Source: Bradyrhizobium diazoefficiens (GTDB lineage: Bacteria > Pseudomonadota > Alphaproteobacteria > Rhizobiales > Xanthobacteraceae). From it: a stretch of 64,000 bases of DNA. Shown piece after piece: positions 35,757-43,077 of this stretch (position 1 is the stretch's first letter; the number at the start of each line of letters is the position of its first letter). The stretch spans positions 1,116,001-1,180,000 of the forward strand of contig NZ_JAENXS010000001.1 of NCBI RefSeq assembly GCF_016612535.1. Reading direction: 5' to 3'. Both the position numbers and the translations under genes were made by a program. The notes under the pieces were generated by a model. It saw only the letters and a list, made by a program, of their open reading frames with translations, ran no database searches and was not told where the DNA came from.

Positions 35757-35777
35757 GCGCGTGAACGGCGGCCGTGG

Positions 35778-35821
35778 GAGCTTCGGTTCTGATTGAATCA
35801 GAACCGAAGCTCCAGCTTTTT
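35778..35821 (+). terminator. terminator after cytochrome c gene, within a repeat
   Basis: GAGCTTCGGTTCTGATT, one-base loop, AATCAGAACCGAAGCTC: a 17-base perfect stem (35778-35812), then CAGCTTTTTGTTTTG. The tight loop would in practice open to about four bases. Confidence 0.8.
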
Positions 35822-35876
35822 GTTTTGACGCGTTTTCTTCACGCGAACCGATATCCACTTCGCTTGAAAACGCTTT
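35790..35876. repeat. Rhizobiales intergenic repeat (GACGCGTTTTCTTCACGCGAACC family)
   Basis: GATTGAATCAGAACCGAAGC leads into TTTTGACGCGTTTTCTTCAC, GCGAACCGATATCCACTTCG and CTTGAAAACGCT. I recognise this as a common dispersed element of Bradyrhizobium/Rhodopseudomonas-type genomes. It contains GCGTTTTC/GAAAACGC and CGCG pairings. One copy here, touching the stop of the hydrolase gene. Confidence 0.6.
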
Positions 35877-36858
35877 AGTCGGCGGCCGCCCGCGGCGGGA
35901 CGATCTGACCGATCATCGTCTCGATCTCCGTCTTCACGAGATCCGGCACCGCGTTCTGCACCATGTGGCCAAGATCCGGCAACACGATCAGCTTCGCATT
36001 CGGCACCGTCGCGGCGAACGGGCGCGCATGGATGTCAGTCTTCACCGTCCTGTCGGGCTCGCCGGCGATGATCGTGACGGGCGCCTTGATCTCGCCGTAG
36101 CGCGCGACTTGCGCGGCCACCCACGCCTTCAGCGTCACCAGATCATAGGCATTGGCGATGAATTCGCGCGGACGCAGCAACAGCGGCGTCGCCGAGTCCT
36201 TCACGAAGCCGTCCGGCATCGTCTGCGGCAGGAAGACATTGCGCGCGCCGGACTCGGCGACGAAGTACCCCAGCGGCAACGTGATGGTGTAGGCGAGCAG
36301 CGGGCCGATCACCGGCATTGCGATGATCTCGTTGTAGCGGCCGACGCCGCCGCGCCAGGGATGGGTCACGGGCGCCAGCATCACGAGGCCGGCGACGCGG
36401 TTCGCGTGATCGAGCGCCAGCCGCGCACCGAGCGCGCCGCTCCAGGAATGCACGACGAAGACCGCACGATCAATCCCGAGCTTGCCGAGCGCTTCGTCGA
36501 TCATCCGCGCCTGGATGTCCGGCGTTGAATCTTGCCGCCGTGCGCGGGTACTCCAGCCGTGGCCGGGACGGTCAATCAGGATGACGCGATGCTCTTTGGC
36601 GAGGAGATCGCCGAGCGGGTGGCGCATCACTTCGAGGTTGGAGCTCGCGCCGTGCAACATCACAATCGGGAGGCCGGCATCGCGCGGGCCGATCTCGACG
36701 ACATGGAGCGCCGCGCCGTCGACCTCGATCATCCGGCCCTGGGGCGGGAATGCGCGCTGTACGGCAACAATTCCGGCCTGCGTGACCAGCGCCAGCAGCA
36801 CCAGCGCCGTCACGGCTGACATCACGATCATGAAGAGAGTCCGGGCAATCCAGGGCAC
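35875..36858 (-). CDS. alpha/beta hydrolase
   Basis: 327 residues. The outermost start is a GTG; an ATG nine codons in is an alternative. N-terminal hydrophobic anchor LFMIVMSAVTALVLLALVTQ, then an alpha/beta hydrolase fold: oxyanion VMLHGASSNLEVM, RPGHGWSTR, nucleophile elbow VVHSWSGALG (Ser), acid around IIAGEPDRTVK and His in LPDLGHMVQNAVPD. Triad appears complete. Substrate unknown; membrane-anchored with a periplasmic or cytoplasmic catalytic domain. Stands alone. Confidence 0.87.
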   Translation of the reverse strand: MPWIARTLFMIVMSAVTALVLLALVTQAGIVAVQRAFPPQGRMIEVDGAALHVVEIGPRDAGLPIVMLHGASSNLEVMRHPLGDLLAKEHRVILIDRPGHGWSTRARRQDSTPDIQARMIDEALGKLGIDRAVFVVHSWSGALGARLALDHANRVAGLVMLAPVTHPWRGGVGRYNEIIAMPVIGPLLAYTITLPLGYFVAESGARNVFLPQTMPDGFVKDSATPLLLRPREFIANAYDLVTLKAWVAAQVARYGEIKAPVTIIAGEPDRTVKTDIHARPFAATVPNAKLIVLPDLGHMVQNAVPDLVKTEIETMIGQIVPPRAAAD

Positions 36859-37159
36859 ATCGCAGTTACGGGTTACGTAGGCGGCCGTTTCGCGCAGGGA
36901 AGCTTAGCGCTTCCACCGAAAGGCCGGCCTGTGGATATGTGCATAATTGCCGAACCAAAAAATTCAACAAAATCAATGATCCAGCTTGTTGATGCACAAG
37001 CCTCAGACCAGCTTCATGCAGTCGTCATCGCAGCTTCCTTATAATCGCCACGGTCGGTTCCGCCATCTAGACTCGGATGGGCGCCGATCCCTCCTCGCAA
37101 CCTCAGGGGATGCAGGAAAGACCGGCAAGATTGTCCTGGTTTGAACCGGAGGATTTTCG
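36859..37159. other. intergenic region upstream of a 60-residue protein
   Basis: 301 noncoding bases with a clear AT-rich section at about 36940-36990 (ATAATTGCC, AAAAAATTCAACAAAATC), likely promoter-bearing for the divergent genes. The right end has GGAGG before the small CDS. No named element recognised. Confidence 0.5.
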
Positions 37160-37342
37160 ATGAGCTTCAGATCGAATGACACCGCAATCGACGAGATCGT
37201 CGCCAGCTGCAACGGTGACCTGCGCGGTGCCGTGCGGGCGCTGCTCCTGATTAACGAGCATCTCGAGGCGGAGCTTGCGAAGGCCTATGCCGCAGCCGTC
37301 GATCAGGGCCTCACCGAGCGCGGCGGCAACGTCCTGCACTAG
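37160..37342 (+). CDS. small conserved hypothetical protein (60 aa)
   Basis: ATG with CCGGAGG eight bases upstream. MSFRSNDTAIDEIVASCNGD then LRGAVRALLLINEHLEAELA: a helical, soluble protein. The strong ribosome site and typical codon use support it as a real gene; homologues are familiar from Bradyrhizobium as hypotheticals. Its stop codon overlaps that of the convergent gene (37339-37342). Function unknown. Confidence 0.75.
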   Translation: MSFRSNDTAIDEIVASCNGDLRGAVRALLLINEHLEAELAKAYAAAVDQGLTERGGNVLH

Positions 37343-37599
37343 CCGGCGCCGTCCTCGGCCTTTTCCTCGTCGGGGGTGAGCGCGGGACAGGCGCGGATGG
37401 TCGTGCGCGCCAGCTTGGCATCGTCCTTGGATTTGTAAGGACCATCGCCGAACCAGATGTCGCCGTTGATGACCGGATTGCTGGTCACGATGTTGCATTT
37501 GCCGGTGGCACGGTTGCCGACCACCCAGAACAGTCCGTCGGCGAGGCTCATCGTTCCCGACGCCAACAGCAAGCTACAAGCAAAGATCAAACGCTTCAT
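37339..37599 (-). CDS. small secreted hypothetical protein
   Basis: 86 residues from ATG 37599, with AGGAG upstream; the earlier ATG at 37617 lacks one. Signal peptide 1-20 (LIFACSLLLASGTMSLAD). Mature part GLFWVVGNRATGKCNIVTSN and WFGDGPYKSKDDAKLARTTI, with two Cys that could form a disulfide. The WVVGNxATxKCxIV pattern recurs in small Rhizobiales secreted proteins of unknown role. Convergent overlap of stop codons with the preceding gene. Confidence 0.78.
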   Translation of the reverse strand: MKRLIFACSLLLASGTMSLADGLFWVVGNRATGKCNIVTSNPVINGDIWFGDGPYKSKDDAKLARTTIRACPALTPDEEKAEDGAG

Positions 37600-37724
37600 G
37601 GCTTTTGCTCCTGCCATGCAGGTAGACCTGCGGCCGCAGCGACAATAGTCCTTGCGGCATTGCGCTTCTTATCGTGGTTAATCACCGCGCGCCGCAATCG
37701 CTCGAAAAATGATCGAGTTATAGG

Positions 37725-38363
37725 CTAGATGTCGCGGCCTTCGACCTTCTCGGTCAAGGCCTTCACCTGCTCGGGGATTTTCTCGAGGTGCGGATTGACG
37801 GCAAGCGCCTTGCGGTAGGCCTCGAGCGCGCGCTTCTCGTCGCCGACGTCCTGCATGATCATGCCGAGCCCTGCGAGCGCGCCGAAATGACGGGGCTCCC
37901 GGATCAGGACCTCGCGGATGTCGGCGAGCGAGCGGGCATAGTCGTTCTGCAAATAATAAAGCGTGGCGCGCCGGTTCCAGGCTTCGATGTAGTCGGGCCG
38001 GAGCTTGATGACCGCATCCAGAAGCTTGATCGCGACGTTGATCTTCTGTGCGTCGACGGCCGCCTTGGCCCGCGCCATCAGCAGTGCCGCAGTGTCGCTC
38101 GGGGTCTGGATCCAGATCGCCCAGATCTTCGCCTCGACGTGTTTGGCGCTGGCATCGTCAGGGGCGGCCTTCAGCGCGCCGAACAGGAAGTCGAGATTCT
38201 TGGTGCGGTCGGCCTTGGGCAGCTTGGCCGGCGCCTCCGGCAGCTTCTTCTGCTGCTTCGCCGGCGGGGCCGGATCATCCGACGCCGATGCCGGCGCGAG
38301 CCCGGCGGCTCCCAGAACGAGGGCCAGATACAGGATGCGCGCGAAAGGGAATCTCACTGCCAT
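37725..38363 (-). CDS. secreted TPR-repeat protein
   Basis: 212 residues from ATG 38363 (a TTG two codons upstream is unlikely). Signal peptide about 1-28 (LYLALVLGAAGLAPASA). Then a Pro/Lys linker, and TPR units: LFGALKAAPDDASAKHVEAK, AIKLLDAVIKLRPDYIEAWN, SLADIREVLIREPRHFGALA and ALEAYRKALAVNPHLEKIPE, with the Ala/Pro spacing of TPR consensus. Periplasmic protein-protein interaction module; partner unknown. Confidence 0.88.
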   Translation of the reverse strand: MAVRFPFARILYLALVLGAAGLAPASASDDPAPPAKQQKKLPEAPAKLPKADRTKNLDFLFGALKAAPDDASAKHVEAKIWAIWIQTPSDTAALLMARAKAAVDAQKINVAIKLLDAVIKLRPDYIEAWNRRATLYYLQNDYARSLADIREVLIREPRHFGALAGLGMIMQDVGDEKRALEAYRKALAVNPHLEKIPEQVKALTEKVEGRDI

Positions 38364-38475
38364 GGCCAAAGTCTAAACGCGTAAAGCCGCCCTTGCATAG
38401 CAGGGGCGGCGTCAAACTCGTGTGAAACCGTGGTCTTGCGGGGCGCGCGCGAGGGCTAGCTTAGCCGCCCAAAGA

Positions 38476-38601
38476 TCAGCCCTGGCGAGCCTTGAAGCGG
38501 CGCTGCACCTTGTTGATCACATAGACCCGGCCCTTGCGGCGGACCAGGCGGTTGGCGCGATGGCGACCGCGCAGCGATTTCAGCGAGTTACGGACCTTCA
38601 T
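38476..38601 (-). CDS. rpmJ: 50S ribosomal protein L36
   Basis: A 41-codon gene. The translation starts [20 protein letters not shown], continues [21 protein letters not shown] and ends TGA. This is the zinc-free (YkgO-like) L36 with no Cys ligands, common in alphaproteobacteria as the sole L36. Start preceded by CTGCC without a strong site. Component of the large ribosomal subunit. Confidence 0.95.
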   Translation of the reverse strand: MKVRNSLKSLRGRHRANRLVRRKGRVYVINKVQRRFKARQG

Positions 38602-38809
38602 GGCAGAATCCTGAACGTTCGAAAGGCCGTGTTCGGCACTACCGTTTCGGCACGCGCGAATGTGGCAAATGAGATCTTTCCCGCTGGCGGACCGACCGCC
38701 CGGGATGCGGCGGTTTCTAAGCCATGGTGGGACCGCATGTCAATGCAAACAGCCCCCCAGCCAACAAATCCTTGAAAACAACCCCATGCAAAGTAGGGAA
38801 CCGGCCGTT

Positions 38810-39244
38810 TTACAACGGAAATTCGACCATGGCCTCGCCGGTCGCAACCCGCTCCTCGTCCTGATTCCGCACGACGACATCGATCACGACCCAGCGCGAC
38901 TTGGCGGTGACCTGCTTCGCCTTGATGATTCCGGAAGGCCGGATGGTGTCGCCCGGCCGGACCGGCTTGACCCATCTTGTCTCGAGCCGGCGGTGGATCG
39001 CGCCGGCCGGATAGGCCCAGTCGGTGATCATGCGCGAGATCAGGCCAAAATTGTTCATGCCGTGCATGATCACGCCGCCGAACTGGGTCTTGCCGAAACT
39101 GCCCTTCATGTAGTCGTCGTCGAGATGCAGCGGGTTGTAGTCGAGCGAGGCGTCGCAGAACAGGCGGATGGATTCGCGCGAAACCGCGAAGCTTGGCCCC
39201 TCGATGGAGTCGCCGGCATTGAGGCTTTCGAACGTGACGGTCAT
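38810..39244 (-). CDS. MaoC family dehydratase
   Basis: 144 residues, ATG with GGGGAG upstream. Hot-dog fold with the hydratase motif LDYNPLHLDDDYMKGSFGKT (D-x4-H) and FGGVIMHGMNNFGLIS. Hydrates enoyl-CoA or a related unsaturated thioester. Downstream of a second MaoC-type gene by 13 bases, so the two probably form a heterodimer or two steps of one pathway. Confidence 0.9.
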   Translation of the reverse strand: MTVTFESLNAGDSIEGPSFAVSRESIRLFCDASLDYNPLHLDDDYMKGSFGKTQFGGVIMHGMNNFGLISRMITDWAYPAGAIHRRLETRWVKPVRPGDTIRPSGIIKAKQVTAKSRWVVIDVVVRNQDEERVATGEAMVEFPL

Positions 39245-39257
39245 TGTGGCTCTCCCC

Positions 39258-39734
39258 TCACATCGGCCGGATGGTCCAGCCGCGGCCGGAGCAGATCACC
39301 TCGCCCGCCCTGTTGAAGAAGACGTTGTCGTGCACGACGAACAGCCGCTCGCGCTTGATGAACTTGTCGAGCGCGCGGGCCTCGAGCCGGATCACATCGC
39401 CAGGGCGAGCCGGGACGTTGTAGCTCCAGGACTGCCCCGCATTGACCGTTCCCGGCGAACGCATCCAGTCGTCGGCCGGCGTGCAGGCAAACATCAGCAT
39501 GATGTGGATCGAGGGCGGCGCGATCAGTCCGCCGTAGCGGGTCGTCCTCGCATAGGCCTCGTCGAAATAGAGCGGATGGGTCTCTCCGACCGATTTGCAA
39601 TAGAGCGCTATCGCTTCGCGGGTGAGCGTATAGGGGATGGTCTGGCGCGGCTCGCCCGGGACGATCTCGTCCCATCCCTTGCGCGATTGAGCGTCCTTCC
39701 AGAAATCGGTCTCGAAGGTTTGCGCCTCAGCCAT
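39258..39734 (-). CDS. MaoC family N-terminal (FAS1-type) dehydratase domain protein
   Basis: 158 residues, ATG with GGGAGG upstream. IALYCKSVGETHPLYFDEAY and GGLIAPPSIHIML match the MaoC dehydratase N-terminal domain, in which the catalytic D/H pair is replaced (GETHPLYFD here). Such proteins pair with a canonical MaoC subunit like the gene downstream. First gene of the pair; it faces the divergent amidohydrolase gene across a 133-base region with a palindrome. Confidence 0.88.
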   Translation of the reverse strand: MAEAQTFETDFWKDAQSRKGWDEIVPGEPRQTIPYTLTREAIALYCKSVGETHPLYFDEAYARTTRYGGLIAPPSIHIMLMFACTPADDWMRSPGTVNAGQSWSYNVPARPGDVIRLEARALDKFIKRERLFVVHDNVFFNRAGEVICSGRGWTIRPM

Positions 39735-39824
39735 TTTTGGCCTCCCTTGCCTTTATTGTTGCCGAAAACACTAGCGCAGGGACGGCCGCCTACCAATGCC
39801 CCGCCGGGGCCCTTGCCAAATTCG

Positions 39825-39837
39825 TTATATCATATAA
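39825..39837. promoter_or_regulatory. perfect palindrome TTATAT-C-ATATAA, probable operator
   Basis: Six-base arms around one base, in the space between divergent starts at 39734 and 39868, 31 bases before the amidohydrolase ATG and beside a TTGACA (39843-39848). Its form fits GntR/FadR-type operators, but no such regulator is in the window. Confidence 0.5.
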
Positions 39838-39867
39838 TCAATTTGACAGCCCGTCGGGAGGAAACCA

Positions 39868-40752
39868 ATGCCGAAGCTGAAGCTGCCCAATATCGACGAC
39901 GTTGTCGCCATCGACATCCACACCCACGCCGAGGAGCCCTGCGGTTGTCACGCCGACGACGGCTATGACGATTTCCAGGCGCAGATGGCCGAGTATTTCA
40001 AGTCGCCCAACAAGCATCCGCCGACCGTGCCGGAGACCGCGGCCTATTACCGCTCCAAGAACATCGCCGCCGTGATCTTCCCGGTCGATGCCGAGCGCGA
40101 GACCGGCTTCCGCCGCTACAACAATTACGAGATGATCGAAGCCGCCTCCGACCATCTCGACGTCCTCATCCCCTTCGTCTCGATCGACCCGCACAAGGGC
40201 AAGTTAGGGGCCCGCGAGGCACGCAAGCTGATCGAGGAGTACGGCGTCCGCGGCTTCAAATTCCACCCGACGATGCAGGGCTTCTACGCCAACGACCGCA
40301 TGGCCTATCCGCTCTATGAAGAGATCAACAATGGCGGTGCGATCGCGCTGTTCCACACCGGCCAGACCGGCGTCGGCTCCGGGATGCCCGGCGGCATGGG
40401 GATGCGGCTGAAATATTCCAACCCGATGTACATGGACGACGTCGCGGCCGACTTCCCCGACCTCAAGATCATCCTTGCCCATCCTTCTTTCCCCTGGCAG
40501 GAAGAGGCGCTCTCGGTCGCGACCCATAAGCCGAACGTCTATATCGACCTGTCCGGCTGGTCGCCCAAATATTTCCCGCCGATCCTGGTGCGCTATATCA
40601 ACTCGATCCTTCAGGACAAAATGCTGTTCGGCTCGGACTGGCCGGTGATCACGCCGGACCGCTGGCTGTCGGACTTCGCCAAGATCGAGATCCGCGACGA
40701 GATCCGGCCGAAGGTGCTGAAGGCGAACGCAAGGAAGATTTTGGGGATTTAG
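39868..40752 (+). CDS. amidohydrolase family (ACMSD/resorcylate decarboxylase-like)
   Basis: 294 residues, ATG with GGGAGGAAA upstream. TIM-barrel metal enzyme: DIHTHAEEPC at the N-terminus gives the HxH metal ligands, then YGVRGFKFHPTMQGF, ALFHTGQTG, ILAHPSFPWQEEAL and MLFGSDWPVITPDRW (Asp ligand). The Amidohydro_2 family includes decarboxylases (ACMSD, gamma-resorcylate) and hydrolases. Divergent from the MaoC pair and probably part of the same unnamed catabolic pathway. Confidence 0.9.
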   Translation: MPKLKLPNIDDVVAIDIHTHAEEPCGCHADDGYDDFQAQMAEYFKSPNKHPPTVPETAAYYRSKNIAAVIFPVDAERETGFRRYNNYEMIEAASDHLDVLIPFVSIDPHKGKLGAREARKLIEEYGVRGFKFHPTMQGFYANDRMAYPLYEEINNGGAIALFHTGQTGVGSGMPGGMGMRLKYSNPMYMDDVAADFPDLKIILAHPSFPWQEEALSVATHKPNVYIDLSGWSPKYFPPILVRYINSILQDKMLFGSDWPVITPDRWLSDFAKIEIRDEIRPKVLKANARKILGI

Positions 40753-40775
40753 GCGCGATCGCGCTTTGGTTTTTT

Positions 40776-40824
40776 GAGCATGATCTGACCGGAAAATCGC
40801 TGTATACTTTTCCGGATCATGCTC
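40776..40824. repeat. CGGAAAA/TTTTCCG palindromic repeat, copy 3
   Basis: Perfect outer arms GAGCATGATC / GATCATGCTC and inner arms CGGAAAA (40790-40796) / TTTTCCG (40808-40814). It fills the gap between the amidohydrolase stop and the dehalogenase start. Best preserved of the three copies. Confidence 0.85.
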
Positions 40825-40837
40825 TAGCGAGGCCAAC

Positions 40838-41569
40838 GTGACGATCAAAGCCGTCGTCTTCGACGCCTACGGAACGCTCTACGACATCCAGTCGGTCGCT
40901 GAGATCACCGAGGATGCGTTCCCGGGCTATGGCGAGATCATCACGCAGGTCTGGCGGATCAAGCAGCTCGAATACACCTGGTTGCGCTCGCTGATGCGGC
41001 GCTATCAGGATTTTGCCGCGGTCACCCGTGACTCGCTCGCTTATACGCTGCGCCTGCTCGGGCTTGCCTATGAGGGCGAGGCTTTCGAGCGCGTCATCGA
41101 GAAATATCTGCATCTCGATCTTTATTCCGACGCGACGGCCGCGCTCACCGCGTTGAAGCCGCGCAAGCTTGCCATCCTCTCCAATGGCAGCCCGGACATG
41201 CTCAATGCGCTGGTGGGCAACTCCGGTCTCGACCGCCTGCTCGATGCCACCATCAGCGTCGATGCGAAGAAGATCTTCAAGCCGAGCCCGCAAGCCTATG
41301 AGCTGATCGGCGAGGTGCTCGGCACCGCGCCGGATGAGGTGCTGTTCGTCTCCTCAAATCCCTGGGACGTCGCCGGTGCGAAATCGTTCGGGCTCAACGT
41401 CGTCTGGATCGAACGGGTGACGCCCGAAGCGATGGCGCTGGCTTGCGTCGAGAACGAACTCGTGGCACCGCTGACGATGTTCAAGGCGATCCGCACCCAG
41501 ATGGACGAACTCGGCTTTGCGCCGGATCATCGTGTCCGCACGCTCTCCGAGCTGCCAAACATTGCTTAG
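40838..41569 (+). CDS. haloacid dehalogenase, type II
   Basis: 243 residues from GTG. HAD superfamily: nucleophile in VVFDAYGTLYD (Asp9), KQLEYTWLRSLM typical of type II L-2-haloacid dehalogenases, LSNGSPDML (motif 2), KIFKPSPQAY (Lys) and LFVSSNPWDVAGAKSFGLN (motif 4). Cleaves 2-haloalkanoates hydrolytically, although many chromosomal members have unknown substrates. Cytoplasmic. Confidence 0.93.
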   Translation: MTIKAVVFDAYGTLYDIQSVAEITEDAFPGYGEIITQVWRIKQLEYTWLRSLMRRYQDFAAVTRDSLAYTLRLLGLAYEGEAFERVIEKYLHLDLYSDATAALTALKPRKLAILSNGSPDMLNALVGNSGLDRLLDATISVDAKKIFKPSPQAYELIGEVLGTAPDEVLFVSSNPWDVAGAKSFGLNVVWIERVTPEAMALACVENELVAPLTMFKAIRTQMDELGFAPDHRVRTLSELPNIA

Positions 41570-41596
41570 GCATCGCCGCCCGCCCGTGAGAAGTGA

Positions 41597-42064
41597 ATGA
41601 GCCTGGAATCCGTTCGCGCCTTCTTCGCCGAGAAAGCCCCCGACATATCAGTGATGGAATCGCCGATCAGCTCGGCCACGGTACCGCTGGCCGCGGAAGC
41701 CTATGGCGTCGAACCCGGGATGATCGCCAAGACGCTATCGTTGCGCATCGGCGAACGCGTGATCCTGATCGTCGCCGCCGGCACCTCGCGCATGGACAAC
41801 AAGAAGGTGAAGGCGGCGTTCGGCGGCAAGCCGAAGATGCTGGGGCTGGAAGAGGTCGCCGAGATCACCGGCCACGAGGTCGGCGGCGTCTGCCCGTTCG
41901 GGCTGAAGTCGCCGCTGCCGATCTATTGCGACGTCTCGCTGAAGGCGTTCGAAATCGTGGTGCCGGCCGCAGGCTCTACCCACAGTGCCGTACGCATCAC
42001 GCCGGAGCGAATGGCCGAGCTGACCGCGGCTGAGTGGGTCGATGTCTGCGAGATCAGGCCCTAG
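41597..42064 (+). CDS. YbaK/EbsC family, aminoacyl-tRNA editing domain
   Basis: 155 residues. ESVRAFFAEKAPDISVMESP, AAEAYGVEPGMIAKTLSLRI, ILIVAAGTSRMDNKKVKAAF (with the catalytic-type Lys) and TGHEVGGVCPFGL are YbaK-domain landmarks. The family hydrolyses misacylated Cys-tRNA(Pro) or Ala-tRNA(Pro). 27 bases after the dehalogenase gene on the same strand, so possibly co-transcribed. Confidence 0.9.
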   Translation: MSLESVRAFFAEKAPDISVMESPISSATVPLAAEAYGVEPGMIAKTLSLRIGERVILIVAAGTSRMDNKKVKAAFGGKPKMLGLEEVAEITGHEVGGVCPFGLKSPLPIYCDVSLKAFEIVVPAAGSTHSAVRITPERMAELTAAEWVDVCEIRP

Positions 42065-42070
42065 AACACG

Positions 42071-42421
42071 CTAGTCGTCGTCATCGTCGTAAGGCCGGGG
42101 CTGTGCAGGCGGGGGCGGCGGCGCAGCATTGTAGCGCGGTGACGGCACGGCGCGGCCACGCGGAACCTGCTGCTGCGGCATCTGGTTGTTGGACTGGAAC
42201 ACTGCACGGCAGCCGCTCGAGAGCTGCGGCGTGTTCTGCCGCAGACAAGCCGTGATGCGGTTCACGTCCGGGATCTGGTCGCTGCACAGCCGCCACACGT
42301 CCGGTGTGCAGGCCATCTGCTGTTCCATGGTTCCGCGATACTCTTCGGCGGACGCAGCGCTCTGCGCGACGATGCCGCCAATCGCAAGCGCCACACCCAG
42401 CGCAATCCGCTCCGTTCTCAT
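42071..42421 (-). CDS. secreted Cys-rich repeat protein
   Basis: 116 residues from ATG 42421 with AGGA upstream; the frame extends to 42460. Signal peptide about 1-24 (ALAIGGIVAQSAASAEE). Cys-rich unit MACTPDVWRLCSDQIPDVNR and ACLRQNTPQLSSGCRAVFQ, four Cys in a C-x6-C-x11-C-x11-C-like spacing, a small family common in Rhizobiales. Pro-rich then acidic DDDDD C-terminus. Periplasmic; role unknown. Confidence 0.82.
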   Translation of the reverse strand: MRTERIALGVALAIGGIVAQSAASAEEYRGTMEQQMACTPDVWRLCSDQIPDVNRITACLRQNTPQLSSGCRAVFQSNNQMPQQQVPRGRAVPSPRYNAAPPPPPAQPRPYDDDDD

Positions 42422-42701
42422 GGTCCTAATCCCTTCCCGAGTCTCTCGAATTCTCATCAATCAATGAGACGCGGACAGGTTCTGAACCAACAAAAAAATG
42501 TGAAAACACGACTGGAACTATTCCACCTTGCCGATTGCCTGACGGCCGTAATCAGCCGCGCGCCCAACCCCAACTCGCGGTGGTCCGCAAGAAACAGGTC
42601 GCCAGGTGGGATTTACGAAGCATTATCCATGTTCAGCCCGGTCCGGAACGCATCCCCGCAGCCAACGTTGCCGTTCGGGAGTCTGCCATGGGAAAGCTCG
42701 C

Positions 42702-42959
42702 ATGGGAAAGCTCGCAACCATCGACCTCGCATTGGACGAGATGCTGGTGAATCTCGCCGCGATCGTCTTGCGGCTCTCGAAGCCGGACGTGACGCGAACG
42801 CCGGAAGCGCGGCGCGCATTGGCGCAGTCCGTGCATCAATATGCGGTCTGCGCAGCACGCTCGACCGACCCGCGCGTCCACGAATGGAAGACGCGGCTGG
42901 ACGAAACGCTGAAGCCGAGCCTGCGCATCGTCGCGAGCGACGGCGTGAAGGTGTCGTAG
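42702..42959 (+). CDS. small hypothetical protein (85 aa)
   Basis: From ATG 42702 (MGKLATIDLALDEMLVNLAA). Helical soluble protein with VLRLSKPDVTRTPEARRALA and LAQSVHQYAVCAARSTDPRV. The start region is a perfect 14-base tandem duplication (42687-42714), giving two ATGs in different frames; only the second leads into the long frame. Family not recognised beyond Bradyrhizobium-type hypotheticals. Confidence 0.6.
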   Translation: MGKLATIDLALDEMLVNLAAIVLRLSKPDVTRTPEARRALAQSVHQYAVCAARSTDPRVHEWKTRLDETLKPSLRIVASDGVKVS

Positions 42960-42967
42960 TCGAACGA

Positions 42968-43055
42968 CGTCATTGCGAGGAGCTCTTTGCGACGAAGCAA
43001 TCCAGAATCCCTCCGCGGAGACATTCTGGATTGCTTCGCTACGCTCGCAATGACG
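42968..43055. repeat. CGTCATTGCGAG palindromic repeat
   Basis: Outer arms CGTCATTGCGAG (42968-42979) and CTCGCAATGACG (43044-43055); inner arms GAAGCAATCCAGAAT (42994-43008) and ATTCTGGATTGCTTC (43023-43037), both perfect. 88 bases, between convergent genes. A familiar dispersed repeat in Rhizobiales. Confidence 0.88.
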
Positions 43056-43077
43056 GAGGTCGTGGAAGCTGGTCGCT

